Notes: generated from the sequence alone by a model not told the origin. A stretch of DNA of 64,000 nt from Macrothele yani (GCA_039090855.1 CM077011.1:29851001-29915000); one strand, 5' to 3'. Counted from the first letter of the stretch, positions 1 to 11,875 are shown. Program-made: numbers and translations.

Positions 1-165
1 GAATTCTAAGGGACAGGAAAAGATACAGAAGAAGACCGCGTGGGAATGAACTTCGAAAGCACGCTGGAGTGACTTGATGGAAGACAAAGGCTCAAGATAG
101 AAAGTTGTGAAGACTGGGGGGGGGCATTCATCCAGCCGTGGATTGATAATGGTTGTTGTTTTTAA
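1..165 (+). pseudogene. RTE-like LINE, 3' end fragment
   Basis: This is the far 3' end of an RTE-like non-LTR retrotransposon. The plus strand resembles the last part of the better preserved copy at 22140-23435: residues like RDRKR, RRPRG and LRKHAGVT, then a stretch ending in words similar to HPAVD and the nucleotides tggattgataatggttg. Reading frame is lost. The rest of the element lies outside the window. It is non-coding debris. Confidence 0.6.
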
Positions 166-548
166 TAATGACGATATGCAAGATCATATCATTATTAAAA
201 TCGTCACAACTCTGCTGTATTAATCGATTCTACTTCAGAAAAGTTGAAGTTGTGAATGAGAAATCAACAACATATTTCTCACCATACTAACGTTTAGATA
301 AATATATGTATCACAACACATAGTTTCTTATTCATTAATCAAGTATCGGAGATTTTTTCAGCGTTGCTGGTGGGTCGGGCAAACATTTGGGAGACTCCTG
401 ATCTAAACTACTAAGTACTAATGTTCCTCCAAGTATTAAAAAAATATATCAAAAATTATTCAGAAAATAAATTTTGAAGATGACAATCCGATTTTTGGAG
501 TAAATGTGACAAGGATGGTAAGTCAGATAATATCCGAAAACTTTCATC

Positions 549-620
549 GTCCTGGAGCGGGACTCAAACCCGAGTCTCCCAGATAACGCCAGGGTATGCT
601 AGCCACTACACCACCCAGAA
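549..620 (-). other. tRNA-like module, left arm copy
   Basis: Minus-strand mirror of 750-821. It has a 7-bp acceptor stem, D-arm with GTGTAGTGGCTAGCAT, and a T-arm with a TTCGAGT-like loop (here TTTGAGT). The anticodon stem pairs poorly and position 33 is not T. It is therefore more likely a SINE/MITE head derived from a tRNA than a working tRNA gene. Confidence 0.6.
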
Positions 621-749
621 CGCCCAAGTTTCAAGTTTCCGATCAATTTGAATATAACCATCACAGGATTCGCTAGAATGCCGGTTGCTTCGACTAGCGA
701 ATCCAGTGATGGTTATATTCAAATTGATCAGAAACTTGAAACTTGGGCG

Positions 750-821
750 TTCTGGGTGGTGTAGTGGCTAGCATACCCTGGCGTTATCTGGGAGACGCGG
801 GTTCGAGTCCCGCTCCAGGAC
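750..821 (+). other. tRNA-like module, right arm copy
   Basis: The first seven bases TTCTGGG pair with TCCAGGA at the 3' end, giving a full acceptor stem with two G-T pairs. GCGGG/CCCGC form a perfect T-stem around TTCGAGT, which matches a pol III B box. GTGTAGTGGCTAGCAT matches the D-arm and A box. The anticodon arm (around GGCGTTATC) does not form a clean stem and lacks T33. The module is followed by gatgaaaattttcaag, a tail also found at 12.47 kb and, more diverged, at 30.5 kb. Confidence 0.6.
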
Positions 822-1270
822 GATGAAAATTTTCAAGTTTTCGGATATTATCTGACTTACCATCCTTGTCACATTTACGCCAAAAATCGGATTGTGATCT
901 TCAAAATTTGTATTATATGGCGTAATCCCGTATTTCTTTCATGATTTATTCAGAAAAAAAATGTTGTGATGAAGAAGTGATCAAAACTCCCGGAACTTCC
1001 ATACTCCGAAAATTTGATAAGAACCCGAAGTTAATTTCTGTTGATTGAGATAGATTTTAATTTCTACGAGTTTTGTCAAGAGTTTTTCTTAAATGAAAAA
1101 ACAACAACTTTGAATAATGATTTTATTGTAAATGTATATTCTTTTTCCTTAAACCAGGGACGCAATAAATTCCTTCGCTCAGTGTTGCTTGTTTGGATAT
1201 CAGGAAATTGTCAGCCCTATTATAAATAGCTTCAGAAAACTCAGTTATTGGGTTTCTAAACTTATTCAAA

Positions 1271-4200
1271 ACCATATACAGTGGAACCTCAGTTACACGT
1301 TATCCTGTTATACGCTTTTCACTTTTATTCGCAATTCAAAAAAAATAAAGTGGAGCCTCGGTTATGCGTTATCCTGTTATCGTTTTCACTTTTATTCGTA
1401 ATTCAAAAACAGATACAGCTGAACCTCAGTTACACATTATCATCTTATACGCTTTTCACTTTTATTCGCAATTCAAAAACAAATAAAGTGGAGCCTCGGT
1501 TATGCGTTATCCTGTTATCGTTTTCACTTTTATTCGTAATTCAAAAACAGATACAGTGGAACCTCAGTTACACGTTATCATGTTATACGTTTTTTACTTT
1601 TATTCGCAATTCAAAAACAAATAAAGTGGAACCTCAGTTACACGTTATCCTGTTATACGCTTTTCCCTTTTATTCGCAATTCAAAAACAAATAAAGTGGA
1701 GCCTCGATTATGCGTTATCCTGCTATCGTTTTCCCTTTTATTCGTAATTCAAAAACAGATACAGTGGAACCTCAGTTACACATTATCATGTTATACGCTT
1801 TTCACTTTTATTCGCAATTCAAAAACAAATAAAGTGGAGCCGCGGTTATGCGTTATCCTGTTATCGTTTTCACTTTTATTCGTAATTCAAAAACAGATAC
1901 AGTGGAACCTCAGTTACACGTTCTCATGTTATACGTTTTTCACTTTTATTCGCAATTCAAAAACAAATAAAGTGGAACCTCAGTTACACGTTATCCTGTT
2001 ATATGCTTTTCACCTTTATTCGCAATTCAAAAACAAATAAAGTGGAGCCCTGGTTATGCGTTATCCTGTTATCGTATTCACTTTTATTCGTAATTCAAAA
2101 ACAGATACAGTGGAACCTCAGTTACACGTTATCCTGTTATATGCTTTTCACCTTTATTCGCAATTTAAAAACAAATAAAGTGGAGCCTCGGTTAAGCGTT
2201 ATCCTGTTATCGTTTTCCCTTTTATTCGTAATTCAAAAACAGATACAGTGGAACCTCAGTTACACATTATCATGTTATACGCTTTTCACTTTTATTCGCA
2301 ATTCAAAAACAAATAAAGTGGAGCCGCGGTTATGCGTTATCCTGTTATCGTTTTCACTTTTATTCGTAATTTAAAAACAGATACAGCTGAACCTCAGTTA
2401 CACGCTATCCTGTTATACGCTTTTCACTTTTATTCGCAATTCAAAAACAAATAAAGTGGAGCCTCGGTCATGCGTTATCCTGTTATCGTTTTCACTTTTA
2501 TTCGTAATTCAAAAACAGATACAGTGGAACCTCAGTTACACGTTATCCTGTTATATGCTTTTCACCTTTATTCGCAATTCAAAAACAAATAAAGTGGAGT
2601 CCCGGTTATGCGTTATCCTGTTATCGTTTTCACTTTTATTCGTAATTCAAAAACAGATACAGTGGAACCTCAGTTACACGTTATCCTGTTATATGCTTTT
2701 CACCTTTATTCGCAATTCAAAAACAAATAAAGTGGAGCCTCGGTTACGCGTTAGCCTGTTATCGTTTTCACTTTTATTCGTAATTCAAAAACAGATACAG
2801 CTGAACCTCAGTTACACGCTATCCTGTTATACGCTTTTCACTTTTATTCGCAATTCAAAAACAAATAAAGTGGAGCCTCGGTTATGCGTTATCCTGTTAT
2901 CGTTTTCACTTTTATTCATAATTCAAAAACAGATACAGTGGAACCTCAGTTACACGTTATCCTGTTATATGCTTTTCACCTTTATTCGCAATTCAAAAAC
3001 AAATAAAGTGGAGCCTCGGTTACGCGTTATCCTGTTATCGTTTTCCCTTTTATTCGTAATTCAAAAACAGATACAGTGGAACCTCAGTTACACATTATCA
3101 TGTTATACGCTTTTCACTTTTATTCGCAATTCAAAAACAAATAAAGTGGAGCCTCGGTTACGCGTTAGCCTGTTATCGTTTTCACTTTTATTCGTAATTC
3201 AAAAACAGATACAGCTGAACCTCAGTCACACGCTATCCTGTTATACGCTTTTCACTTTTATTCGCAATTCAAAAACAAATAAAGTGGAGCCTCGGTTATG
3301 CGTTATCCTGTTATCGTTTTCCCTTTTATTCGTAATTCAAAAACAGATACAGTGGAACCTCAGTTACACGTTATCCTGTTATATGCTTTTCACCTTTTAT
3401 TCGCAATTCAAAAACAAATAAAGTGGAGCCTCGGTTATGCGTTAGCATGTTATCGTTTTCCCTTTTATTCGTAATTCAAAAACAGATACAGCTGGAACCT
3501 CAGTTACACGTTATCCTGTTATACGCTTTTCACCTTTATTCGCAATTCAAAAACAAATAAAGTGGAGCCTCGGTTACGCGTTAGCATGTTATCGTTTTCA
3601 CTTTTATTCGTAATTCAAAAACAGATACAGCTGAACCTCAGTTACACGCTATCCTGTTATACGCTTTTCAGTTTTATTCGCAATTCAAAAACAAATAAAG
3701 TGGAGCCTCGGTTATGCGTTATCCTGTTATCGTTTTCCCTTTTATTCGTAATTCAAAAACAGATACAGTGGAACCTCAGTTACACATTATCATGTTATAC
3801 GCTTTTCACTTTTATTCGCAATTCAAAAACAAATAAAGTGGAGCCTCGGTTATGCGTTATCCTGTTATCGTTTTCCCTTTTATTCGTAATTCAAAAACAG
3901 ATACAGTGGAACCTCAGTTACACATTATCATGTTATACGCTTTTCACTTTTATTCGCAATTCAAAAACAAATAAAGTGGAGCCTCGGTTATGCGTTATCC
4001 TGTTATCGTTTTCCCTTTTATTCGTAATTCAAAAACAGATACAGTGGAACCTCAGTTAAACATTATCATGTTATACGCTTTTCACCTTTATTCGCAATTC
4101 AAAAACAAATAAAGTGGAGCCTTGGTTATGCGTTATCCTGTTAACGTTTTCACTTTTATTCGTAATTCAAAAACAGACAGTGGAACCTCAGTTACACGTT

Positions 4201-4330
4201 ATCCTGTTACACGTTTTTCACTTTTATACGCAACTCTGCGCTAGTGGAGCCCGATACTTTACTGTAGTTCATATCGCTTTTTCAAAACGGTTATATGTTA
4301 TTCATTTATATGCTTTCTGTGATTATAAGT
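1271..4330. repeat. Higher-order satellite, 69/138/414 bp
   Basis: Two related monomers alternate. Type A (about 70 bp) begins gtggaacctcagttacacg and type B (about 68 bp) begins gtggagcctcggttatgcg. Both contain cttttattcg and aattcaaaaac. The A+B dimer is 138 bp and repeats about 21 times to about 4235; degenerate units continue to about 4330. A variant, agctgaacctc, recurs at 1419, 2386, 2800, 3214 and 3630. The spacing is mostly 414 bp, so three dimers form a higher unit. Because 138 is divisible by three, long spurious open frames (up to about 320 codons with a 46-residue repeat) cross the array. I do not regard them as genes: no start context, and they simply track the repeat. Confidence 0.93.
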
Positions 4331-4590
4331 TAAATTTTGAATTTCAGATCATCAAAAATATACGATTCTTTGATTCATTTATACGTAATCTGGTATGTTA
4401 CGACTTTGAGACGGCTCTTTTTTTCGCTGCCATAAAATAGATGATGTAACCAAAAATTACCAAATAACGTTCGTTCACAGTTTTTTTCTCTGGGTTCAAG
4501 AAAAAAAAAAAGAGAAACAAGCAAAGATTAGTTAATATTTTGCTCGGTACTAATGCTAAATCTACTAGCGGACAAACTGCTTTGAAAAAA
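4331..4590. other. AT-rich spacer after the satellite
   Basis: No coding remnant or known element recognised. It may contain further decayed satellite monomers up to about 4420, for example tacgattctttgattcat. Confidence 0.3.
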
Positions 4591-5098
4591 AGGATGCTTA
4601 TAAGTAAACAATGTGTAATAGAAGTATTGAATATAAAACAAATTCTTTTTCGGATTTGCTACCTAGTATTTCAAAGGTAAGGTTACTTTTTCATATATTG
4701 AAAACATAGAATCCTACAGAATTTCCCAGCCCAGGTTTTATTACGAAATTAGAATAAAAAATTAATTCAAAAGTCAAAATAGGCATAGGTTTACCAAACA
4801 AAGTATTCATACATGTATGTCTTACTTTATAAATTGTCTTACTTATAAGGATGCTTACAAGTAAACAATGTGTAATAGACGTATTGAATATAAAACAAAT
4901 TCTTTTTCGGATTTGCTACCTAGTATTTCAAAGGTAAGGGTACTTTTTTATATATTGAAAACATAGAATCCTACAGAATTTCCCAGCCCAGGTTTTATTA
5001 CGAAATTAGAATAAAAAATTAATTCAAAAGTTAAAATGGGCATAGGTTTAAGGTACCAAACAAAGTATTCATACATGTATGTCTTACTTTATAAATTA
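4591..5098. repeat. Direct duplication, ~257-bp unit
   Basis: The block starting aggatgcttataagtaaac (4591) is repeated from 4848 with few changes. Both copies end at cttactttataaatt (about 4835 and 5098). The copies differ by a handful of substitutions and a short insertion (aaggt near 5050). The sequence is AT-rich with no coding signal. It is a local tandem duplication of a non-coding stretch. Confidence 0.9.
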
Positions 5099-6070
5099 GC
5101 GTAATCTAAAATTATGAGTATGTTTTTTCCTTTTGGAGGCATTCATAATTTTCTAATAGTATTTAATATTTTGAAATTATTTAATACGTTTTTTACATTC
5201 ACACGTTTTTGAAGTCCATCCCTCAGAAAAATGTAAAACCGACGTTCCAATGTATTCATAATTCACTTTAAATCTCTCAAAAAATTATTTTTCGATTCGC
5301 ACTTAATTTATTTTAATACATTTGTATTAAATTTATTTTGAAGTATGCATGTCAAAGAATGATATTCTCATGTCTCAGTTCAAGGTGCCTCCGTTTCTAC
5401 TTGGATTAAAACTTTTCTGTTGGGAAGAAGAAAACCTCTACTGTTTTTCAGAGCGTTTTGTTGATCTGTAAGTCTACCCTAGTGAGTTTTTGTAGTTATT
5501 GGGTGTTCGAATGAGAAATTGTTTTTCGTTTTATGTAGAGAAAAGCATGATTGTGTGGTTTACTGTTCCCTTTGTCTATCCAATATTTTTCTCAGCTCGG
5601 GTGTAGGTATGTAGATGCTATACTTTCACTTTTGCATTACAGATTTTTGTAATCCATCCTTTTTCTCTAACTTTTTTCAACGGTCGTATGAGTATGCGAA
5701 ACTTTTGAAATGATCTAAATAATTCAAAAGCATGCATATAAAGTTCGCGGCAGAAATGGGGCCGGGTCAAGGGTCAGAGCATCGGGCCAAATATATATTG
5801 ACCTGATTTTTCTAGGGGTATTTGAAATTCTTTAGAATAAAGTAAAAAATCTCTGCAAGACATGTTGCATGGTATTTGTTTAGCTGCAGCCGTTTTTATG
5901 CTTCGTTGTATTCTGTGTACCAGCAGAATAACCCTGTGTGCGCGTAAGGTTACTTACGTGTACTATTAATAAAAATTTCTTGTATAATACGGGAGGCGAA
6001 AGTCGAGTAAGACTTTTCTACATAAACCTTTGTAGAACATGAAAGTGTAATTTACATATTTTTTCTGTAC
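5099..6070. other. AT-rich region, nothing recognised
   Basis: No element ends, coding remnants or tandem structure recognised. Confidence 0.3.
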
Positions 6071-6074
6071 TACA

Positions 6075-6190
6075 TCACAGCTATTTACAAATATCGTTAT
6101 CATTTACAAATATTCTTATCTATGTACAAATATCGTTATCGTTATCATTTAAAAATATCGTTATCTATTTACGAATATCTTTATCATTTC
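6075..6190. repeat. Short degenerate tandem repeat
   Basis: About five degenerate units of the type atttacaaatatcgttatc occur in direct order. No coding content. Confidence 0.7.
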
Positions 6191-6619
6191 TTCCATTGGA
6201 AACTATTTTCCAACTTCATACAGAGATGTGTTAATGTATTCACTTTCTTAATTTCCACACCAGGTGTTTGATACATATTGGTATATAACTAGATATTTTA
6301 TTCCGTTTATTTTTAATTTACTATCTGCATTGTGTTTAATACCTCATTTTGGAAAAATTGGCATTTTGAAAATATGTTTTTCGTTCAGCCATCAGATTAT
6401 TTTGTTTCTGTTTAAAAGCTTTTATTTATTGTGCCGATATGTTTGTGTTTATAAAATCATAAAAATATTGTTCCATGAACATTTGAATAAACAAGATTAT
6501 GTTTCTATAATTTGATAACAAATATAACTATACCAAATCTTTTGATTCTACAATATATCAAAAGGGAATGTGCTCTTCAATACAAAAGACAAACATTGGA
6601 AAGAAAATATGCCAGTTGA

Positions 6620-7605
6620 ATAAATAAAATGCATAGCAAATCTACAACAACAATAAAGTTTGAGAACTTAGGCTCAGATTTCAAAACACAGAGACGAGTT
6701 AGACAAGGGGATCCACTATCTCCAAAATTATTTAACTCTGTATTAGAAGTTATTTTTAGAAATTTAAACTGGGAAGAAAAGGGATTAAACATAAATGGAA
6801 GGTACCTAAATAACTTTAGATTTGCTAATGACATAGTCATCATTACAAATAGCAATAAGGCAATGCAAAATATGGAAAAGGATTTATGGATGGAAAGTCT
6901 TAAAAAAGGTTTGACAATAAACACAGCAAAAACTAAATATATGAACACTATAGAAAAGGATACAGAAAATATTTTAGTAGAAGAAAAAGAAATTGAAAAA
7001 GTATTGGGATATATTTTTTTAGGTCAAGTAATCAGTTTTGAAGAAAGACAAGAAAGAAAAATCAATAGAAGAATTATCCAAGGTAATAGTGCCTTCTGCA
7101 TGCTTAAAGAGTATTTAACCGGTTTTCTCCCATCGTGTTAAAAAGAAAAATCTTCAGTGCATGTATTATCTCCGTGCTTACTTGGGGAATGAAACGTAGA
7201 GTATCACAGAGCGACAATGTAAAAAAAAAAAAAAAAGAGTGTAGGCAAGAAAGTTAGAGGGAAGAATATTAGGAATAACAAGAAGAGACAGAGTTAAAAA
7301 TGAACTTATAAGAGAAAGAACAGGAATAATAGATATTAAAAAAATAATTAAAGAATCAAAGTGGAGTTGGGCTGGACATGTTGGAATACTGAAAGATGAA
7401 AGATGGACACGATTAATAACAGAATGGCAATCGAGAGATGGAAAGAGACGAAGAGGGCACCAGGGAACAAGATGGAGAGATGACTTTCAGAAACTTAGAG
7501 GTGCCAAATGGTGGACTGAGGCTACGGATCGAGGAAGTCGGAAAAGACTGGGGAAGGCCTACATATACCCTGCAGTGGGTGTCTACAGGTTAAGAAGAAG
7601 TTAAC
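6620..7605 (+). pseudogene. RTE-like LINE, reverse transcriptase 3' half
   Basis: This is the C-terminal half of a non-LTR reverse transcriptase. An open segment (about 6629-7141) carries RRVRQGDPLSPKLF followed by FANDIVII. The latter corresponds to the FADD catalytic box, with the first Asp changed to Asn. Downstream frames carry KWSWAGHVGILKDERWT and KRRRGHQGTRWRDDFQKL, the conserved tail of RTE-like LINEs. A poly(A) run near 7220 and several stops separate the pieces, so it is dead. The 5' end, including the endonuclease, is missing, which is typical of 5' truncation. The 3' boundary is near 7605, just before the mariner. A second, related plus-strand copy is at 43640-44735. Confidence 0.85.
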
Positions 7606-7617
7606 ATGAGGTTTATA

Positions 7618-8935
7618 CACAGTGTGGCAAAGAATTTTTAAGACTGGGTCTGTAAAATGAAATAGAAACAAGAATTAATAATTTGTTTTGGTTTGTTCTT
7701 CAAAATAAGTTCCTCCAGCTTCAATACACTTGTTACAGGGATTTAATAATGATTCGAATGCCTGTTCCAGTTCACTTTGCGGAATTGCCTCCAAATCACG
7801 GGTCGAACCTGTTTGTATGTTCGAAATATCATCAAAATAACACCCTTTTAACGTCATTTTAAGTTTTGAGAATAAAGAAAAGTCGCAGGTTGCTAAATCA
7901 GGCGAATACGGTGGATGATTCAACACACAGACGTTATTTTTCGCCAAAAATCTACGAACAAGAAGTGAGCTGTGACTGGGTGCATTATCGTGCAACAGAC
8001 ACTAACTGTTTTCATCCCGATATTCTGGACGAATGCGACGAATTTTGCCCATCAAACGCCTCAAAATCTTTAAATAAAACTCACCAGCAATTGTTTGTCC
8101 ACTTGGAACAAATTCTTTGTACTATAATACCCTACTACTATAGAAGAACATAATGAGCATTGCTTTGATTTTCGATGGAACTTTTCCTGTGTTTTTGGCT
8201 TTTTGGTGAGTTTTTTTACTTCCACTCCGCACTTTGTCGCTTTGTTTTAGGATCATATTTAAAACACCATGTTTCATCACCTGTGACAATCAATTTTAAG
8301 AAGTTTGGATCATTTTCAGCGGCTGAAATGATGTCCCTGCAATGTGCACTTCTCCGTGATTTTTGTTCATTGGTTAACGTGTGTGGAACAAATTTAGCAC
8401 AGACTTTTGTTTTGCCCAAATTTTCATGCAGGATGGTTCGAATCGTTTCTTTGTTGTTGTTTAAAGACTCTTCCATCATTCTTGGTGCCTCACATCGATT
8501 GTTTGCCACGAAATCACGCACTTTTTCAATAATCTCAGGTGTCCTAGATGAACTTGGTCTTCCGGTATGCTTATCATCTTCTATCGTATCTCTTCCGTCC
8601 AAAAACCTTTTGTGCCACAGGAATACATTTGATCTACTTAAAAAAAAACTCACAGTAAACTTGTTTCATCATTTGGTACGTTTCCGAGGCACTTTTACCA
8701 AGTTTTGCGTTAAATTTTATAACAGCCTTTCGTTCCATCTTAATAATTCAACATGAAAAAAATTTTACTTCTCTAATGAACGGCCATTTTGTTTTAGTTA
8801 CTCTAACAACTGCGCAGTACTTTTGGCAGAAAACAAGCAGATGGTCACGGTTTTTAATGCATTCGCGATTACACTGGTGGCGCCACCGTAGGCTGAAATC
8901 TAGCGCCAGTCTTAAAAATTCTTTGACGCACTGTG
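7618..8935 (-). mobile_element. mariner element with TIRs and TA duplication
   Basis: The terminal inverted repeats begin cacagtgtggcaaagaattt at the left and end attctttgacgcactgtg at the right, about 30 bp with few mismatches. They are flanked by TA at 7616-7617 and 8936-8937. The length of 1318 bp is normal for mariner. The transposase lies on the minus strand. The element landed just 3' of the LINE at 6620-7605 and beside an imperfect inverted-repeat unit that starts near 8943. Confidence 0.93.
7675..8738 (-). pseudogene. mariner transposase, broken
   Basis: Mariner transposase, which cuts and pastes the element using a DDD catalytic triad. The natural start is the ATG at 8736-8738 (MERKAVIKFNAKLGK). 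The N-terminal helix-turn-helix runs in this frame until a homopolymer run of nine T (8640-8648), where an extra base shifts the frame. The next frame continues FFLSRSNVFLWHKRF and reaches VTGDETW, the first Asp. Another break lies around 8000-8215. The last segment has HDNAPSH, the second Asp, and then YSPDLATCDFSLF; the Asp of TCDF is exactly 34 residues further on, the D34D signature. All three catalytic residues survive, but no continuous protein is made. Confidence 0.9.
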
Positions 8936-8942
8936 TATGAAA

Positions 8943-9535
8943 TCATGGGCGCCCATAACTTAATTTTCAGGAGGGGGCAAACAGAAATTTTAAATACGAA
9001 TAACACATACAAACACCATATGCAAATTTTCGCTGCGCCACCTTTTGCAACGCATAAATTTAATTGGAAATCAGGAGACCTGAAAACTATATGAAAGAGA
9101 TGGATAAAATTAATTAGACAGCATGCAAGAACAATAAGGAAACTTCTTTGTCTTTTCATTCGGTCCTTTTAGCCACTTGTTTTACACGCACTACGAACCC
9201 CAGAGAGATCACTCAATCGGCCACCAAGAATGAGACAACACCTTCCAGACAAATTTCCGGGAAAATTTTTGAGATATATTGTGCAGCAGAAAATATCTCT
9301 GCTGCAGAGGATGATATATTTCTCATTTCTTCGACTTTCATATTTTTTCGCACTTTACGTATATATGTAATGAGAAATTTCATTACTTTGTACTGTAAAT
9401 TTCCGCCTTTCCTAGAGGAAATTCTCAACGTTTTTCTTGTTTTTACGGCATGTACTTGCATCCAGAAGTTCTACAGAAAAAAATTGGGGGCAAGTTAAAT
9501 CCTGCCCTCCAATATTATTATTAGTGGAAGTGCCC
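8943..9535. repeat. Possible non-autonomous element with imperfect inverted ends
   Basis: The left end reads tgggcgcccataacttaatt followed by caggagggggcaa. The right end, read on the minus strand, starts atgggcacttccactaat followed by ggagggcag. The ends are similar in order and orientation, but with many mismatches. The interior contains short hairpins (for example gcagcaga/tctgctgc at 9280-9310) and no recognised coding sequence. The assignment as a MITE or decayed TE is tentative. Confidence 0.35.
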
Positions 9536-9539
9536 ATCC

Positions 9540-11085
9540 AATATTTTGTTTAATTAAATAAGTTTTGGTTTTCTTGTGTATACAGCATTTATTTATCTTT
9601 TTTTTTTTTTGCCATTCGCGTTCTTTGTTTGAGTAACCACGCTAATTTCTCATATATATTTTTTTATAAACGTTTGAAAATATAATCTCTCTGGATATTT
9701 TTATATATCACTATATTCACACTATTGCGAAATGGAGATTTAAAAACCTAATTTGATTTACTGAAACAAAATAACAGAGTGAGACTTAAAGAAAGAAAAA
9801 ATAGGAAACAGCACAAATACGTCGTTTTTATTTATTTCACCGTCCGTGTGTTCGTCAGCTATTTCTAATGGTTTTCAGCCTTCTCTTTAGAAAACAGACT
9901 TCTGTTAATTGTTTGTTGGTCGATTGTTTGAGAATTGATACCACAGGCAGTGCTGGCCCCGCAATTTAGGATCACTCTGCCTTATATAGGTGATATTTCT
10001 TACTTTAATCTTTAACCTTGTTATTTTGATTTTCTCAGATTTAACATTAAACACGAATGAAATAAAATGTCAAATGTTTTGGAAGTACTATCGTTTAAAA
10101 TGAAAATTAACGCAAAACATTATTCTGAAGTAAAGTGACTTTTCGTTTCGCTCACTATGAGGGAAAAAGTCTTAAATTTTTTTTTAAGTTTCTAGTTCCG
10201 TCCCACATTGAGTTTCCTGAAGCGGAAGTCTCAAAAGCAAGACATAAGAAATTTTGTAGAATTTTCGCACAGTAGGATTACGACTGCTATTATTTTGAAA
10301 CATTTTTTTCCGTTTTTATTCTTACTTCCCTTTCTTCTTTTGGCGTTATAAATAGGAAGTACAATTGGAAGGTAGGAGTTTGCAGTTTTCTTCACCTAAT
10401 TTTTGACGCAGCCAAATGAATAAGACTGACCTTTGCATTCTCCTTACTGCCTTTGGAAAGAAAATATGCCGCAACCATATTTAACTGTTTAGCTCCGATT
10501 TATGCAAGCTTTGTATGTATTTTGTGTTGGAGTGCACTTTATTTCTACGGTTCTTAAATAGAATTAATGACCCAAATATAAATTAAACTTTTTCACTATA
10601 CACAATACGCACTTCCGGAAGAAAAGTTTGTACAAGCGTTATTTTTGTTCTACATACTGTTAAGCATTTTTTTACATTTTTGTAATGAAGGTCTGTGGAT
10701 CATTTTCTTTTCTTTGTCAAAAGAAAAAAATAAATCTCAGCAAAAATAGTTTTCTGTCCTGAAACAGCTATTGTGCAAGCAAGCACTATCATGTTTTTTT
10801 TTTTTCTGGTTTTGTGTTTTTCTTTCTTTCTTTCTCTTTTTAATCAAATACTGTTTTTCAGATTTGTTCCACATTTACTAACAGAATTAACCGTGAAAAG
10901 TAGCTGAAGAATATTTTTTCTTTCTTTATTTTTCTTTTAATGCCCAAATATTCATCCATTTTTTCATATTTTAAGAAAATGTTTCTACTACTAGTACCTT
11001 AATAATATTGTATCTTAAAGTGCTGCTAATATTGCTCCTTAAAGTGCTGTTCCAAGGAACTGTACCAGCAATGAATATTTACAAT
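9540..11085. other. AT-rich region, nothing recognised
   Basis: Only homopolymer and pyrimidine runs (poly-T near 9599 and 10796; cttt repeats near 10820) are evident. No coding or TE signal. Confidence 0.3.
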
Positions 11086-11089
11086 GGTC

Positions 11090-11275
11090 TCTGACAGGGA
11101 CGTCGACTTCACCAAAGTATTGGAGGAGCAGACGTGAAGAGATATGACGTGAAAGGAGCACGTCTCTTCTGTTGTCAGGAGGAAAATAAAAAAAAAAGGG
11201 GGGAGGGGAAAGATACGCTAAGAGATACGCTAAGAGATTCGATGTATATTTTAAAACGCAATTGTAATTGCTCAT
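11090..11275 (+). repeat. Dispersed repeat, copy 1
   Basis: It shares an ordered series of motifs with 14268-14430: gacttcaccaaa, a purine/G-rich block after tgtcagaagg or tgtcaggagg, gtatatttt or gtatatgtttt, and ttgtaattgctc or ttataattgctc. Spacing is similar. It is probably the 3' end of an unidentified retroelement. Confidence 0.5.
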
Positions 11276-11394
11276 CAGCAAATGAACAAGGAAAGAGAAA
11301 TATTATTTTGCTGAATATTAATGTTTTTACCTCTGCATTAAACTCTACGAGAGTATTTATTTCCACGCTGGTTTCCGTGGCCGTGACCGAATTT

Positions 11395-11875
11395 ACCGAT
11401 CTAAGTTTCATTTTGTTGCTGTTGTCCTTTTTTCATATTGAAATCACCCATAATGATCTTCAAGTGATGCTGGCCTTTGTTATTTAGATGCTGAATTTCC
11501 TCGTGAAAGACTTCAATTTCTTCCACCGGATGACTTCTAGTGGATGCGTAAGCTTAAATAAGAACTTTTAACTTCTAGAATAGTATCCTTCAATTTTTTG
11601 TTTATTACAAATCCTACACCACTAGTTCTCCAGTATCTGTCCCGCGATAGTAGAAGTGATATCCACTTTCCAGTTCAATGAGATCTCCTTTTCTTCTTAC
11701 CTCACTCAGTTCGACGATGTCCCACTTTATTTTTTGGAGTTCCACCTCCAATTCAAAGAGCCTTGAATCAGAAATTAAAAATCTTCCATTGAACGTTGCC
11801 AGGGTCAGCATCAGACGGCAGCCTAGTCCGGTCTTCCGGTGATTCTTAGCACCCTCTGCCTTCATGTCGCGCTGG
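11395..11875 (-). pseudogene. RTE-like LINE, AP-endonuclease fragment
   Basis: The minus strand encodes an apurinic-type endonuclease N-terminus of an RTE-like LINE. The segment 11614-11865 reads RLMLTLATFNGRFL, then ELQKIKWDIVELSEVRRKG and HFYYRGTDTGE. These match the usual order ATWNVRSL, WDVIGLSEVRR and FYYRG. Further downstream a shifted frame gives IIMGDFNMKKG, the GDFN motif of this nuclease family. An endonuclease of this kind nicks target DNA for target-primed reverse transcription. Stops and frameshifts near 11550-11610 make it inactive. No reverse transcriptase follows it directly. Confidence 0.75.

Larger units (their letters stand above)
469..909. repeat. Perfect-type palindrome (foldback element) with tRNA-like modules
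   Basis: Two arms of about 208 bp (469-676 and 694-909) are inverted copies of each other with only scattered mismatches, separated by a 17-nt loop (677-693). The axis lies at about 685. Outer ends read aaattttgaagat and atcttcaaaattt. Each arm holds a 72-nt tRNA-like sequence at exactly mirrored positions. Such a unit could be a foldback/MITE-type element or a head-to-head duplication. I see no clear target-site duplication and no coding capacity. Confidence 0.85.

Noticed and set aside
750..821. Functional tRNA gene
   Set aside because: Acceptor and T arms fit, but the anticodon stem is poor and U33 is missing. The sequence recurs in repeats with a shared tail.
2456..3421. A 321-codon open frame with a 46-residue repeat
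   Set aside because: It follows the 138-bp satellite dimer exactly. Other frames of the array are equally open, and there is no sign of a gene start or end apart from repeat decay.
1271..4250. CRISPR-like array
   Set aside because: Repeats are directly adjacent with no unique spacers, and the context is eukaryotic TE-rich DNA.
8175..8756. 193-codon plus-strand frame
   Set aside because: Antisense of the mariner transposase, which has conserved motifs on the minus strand.
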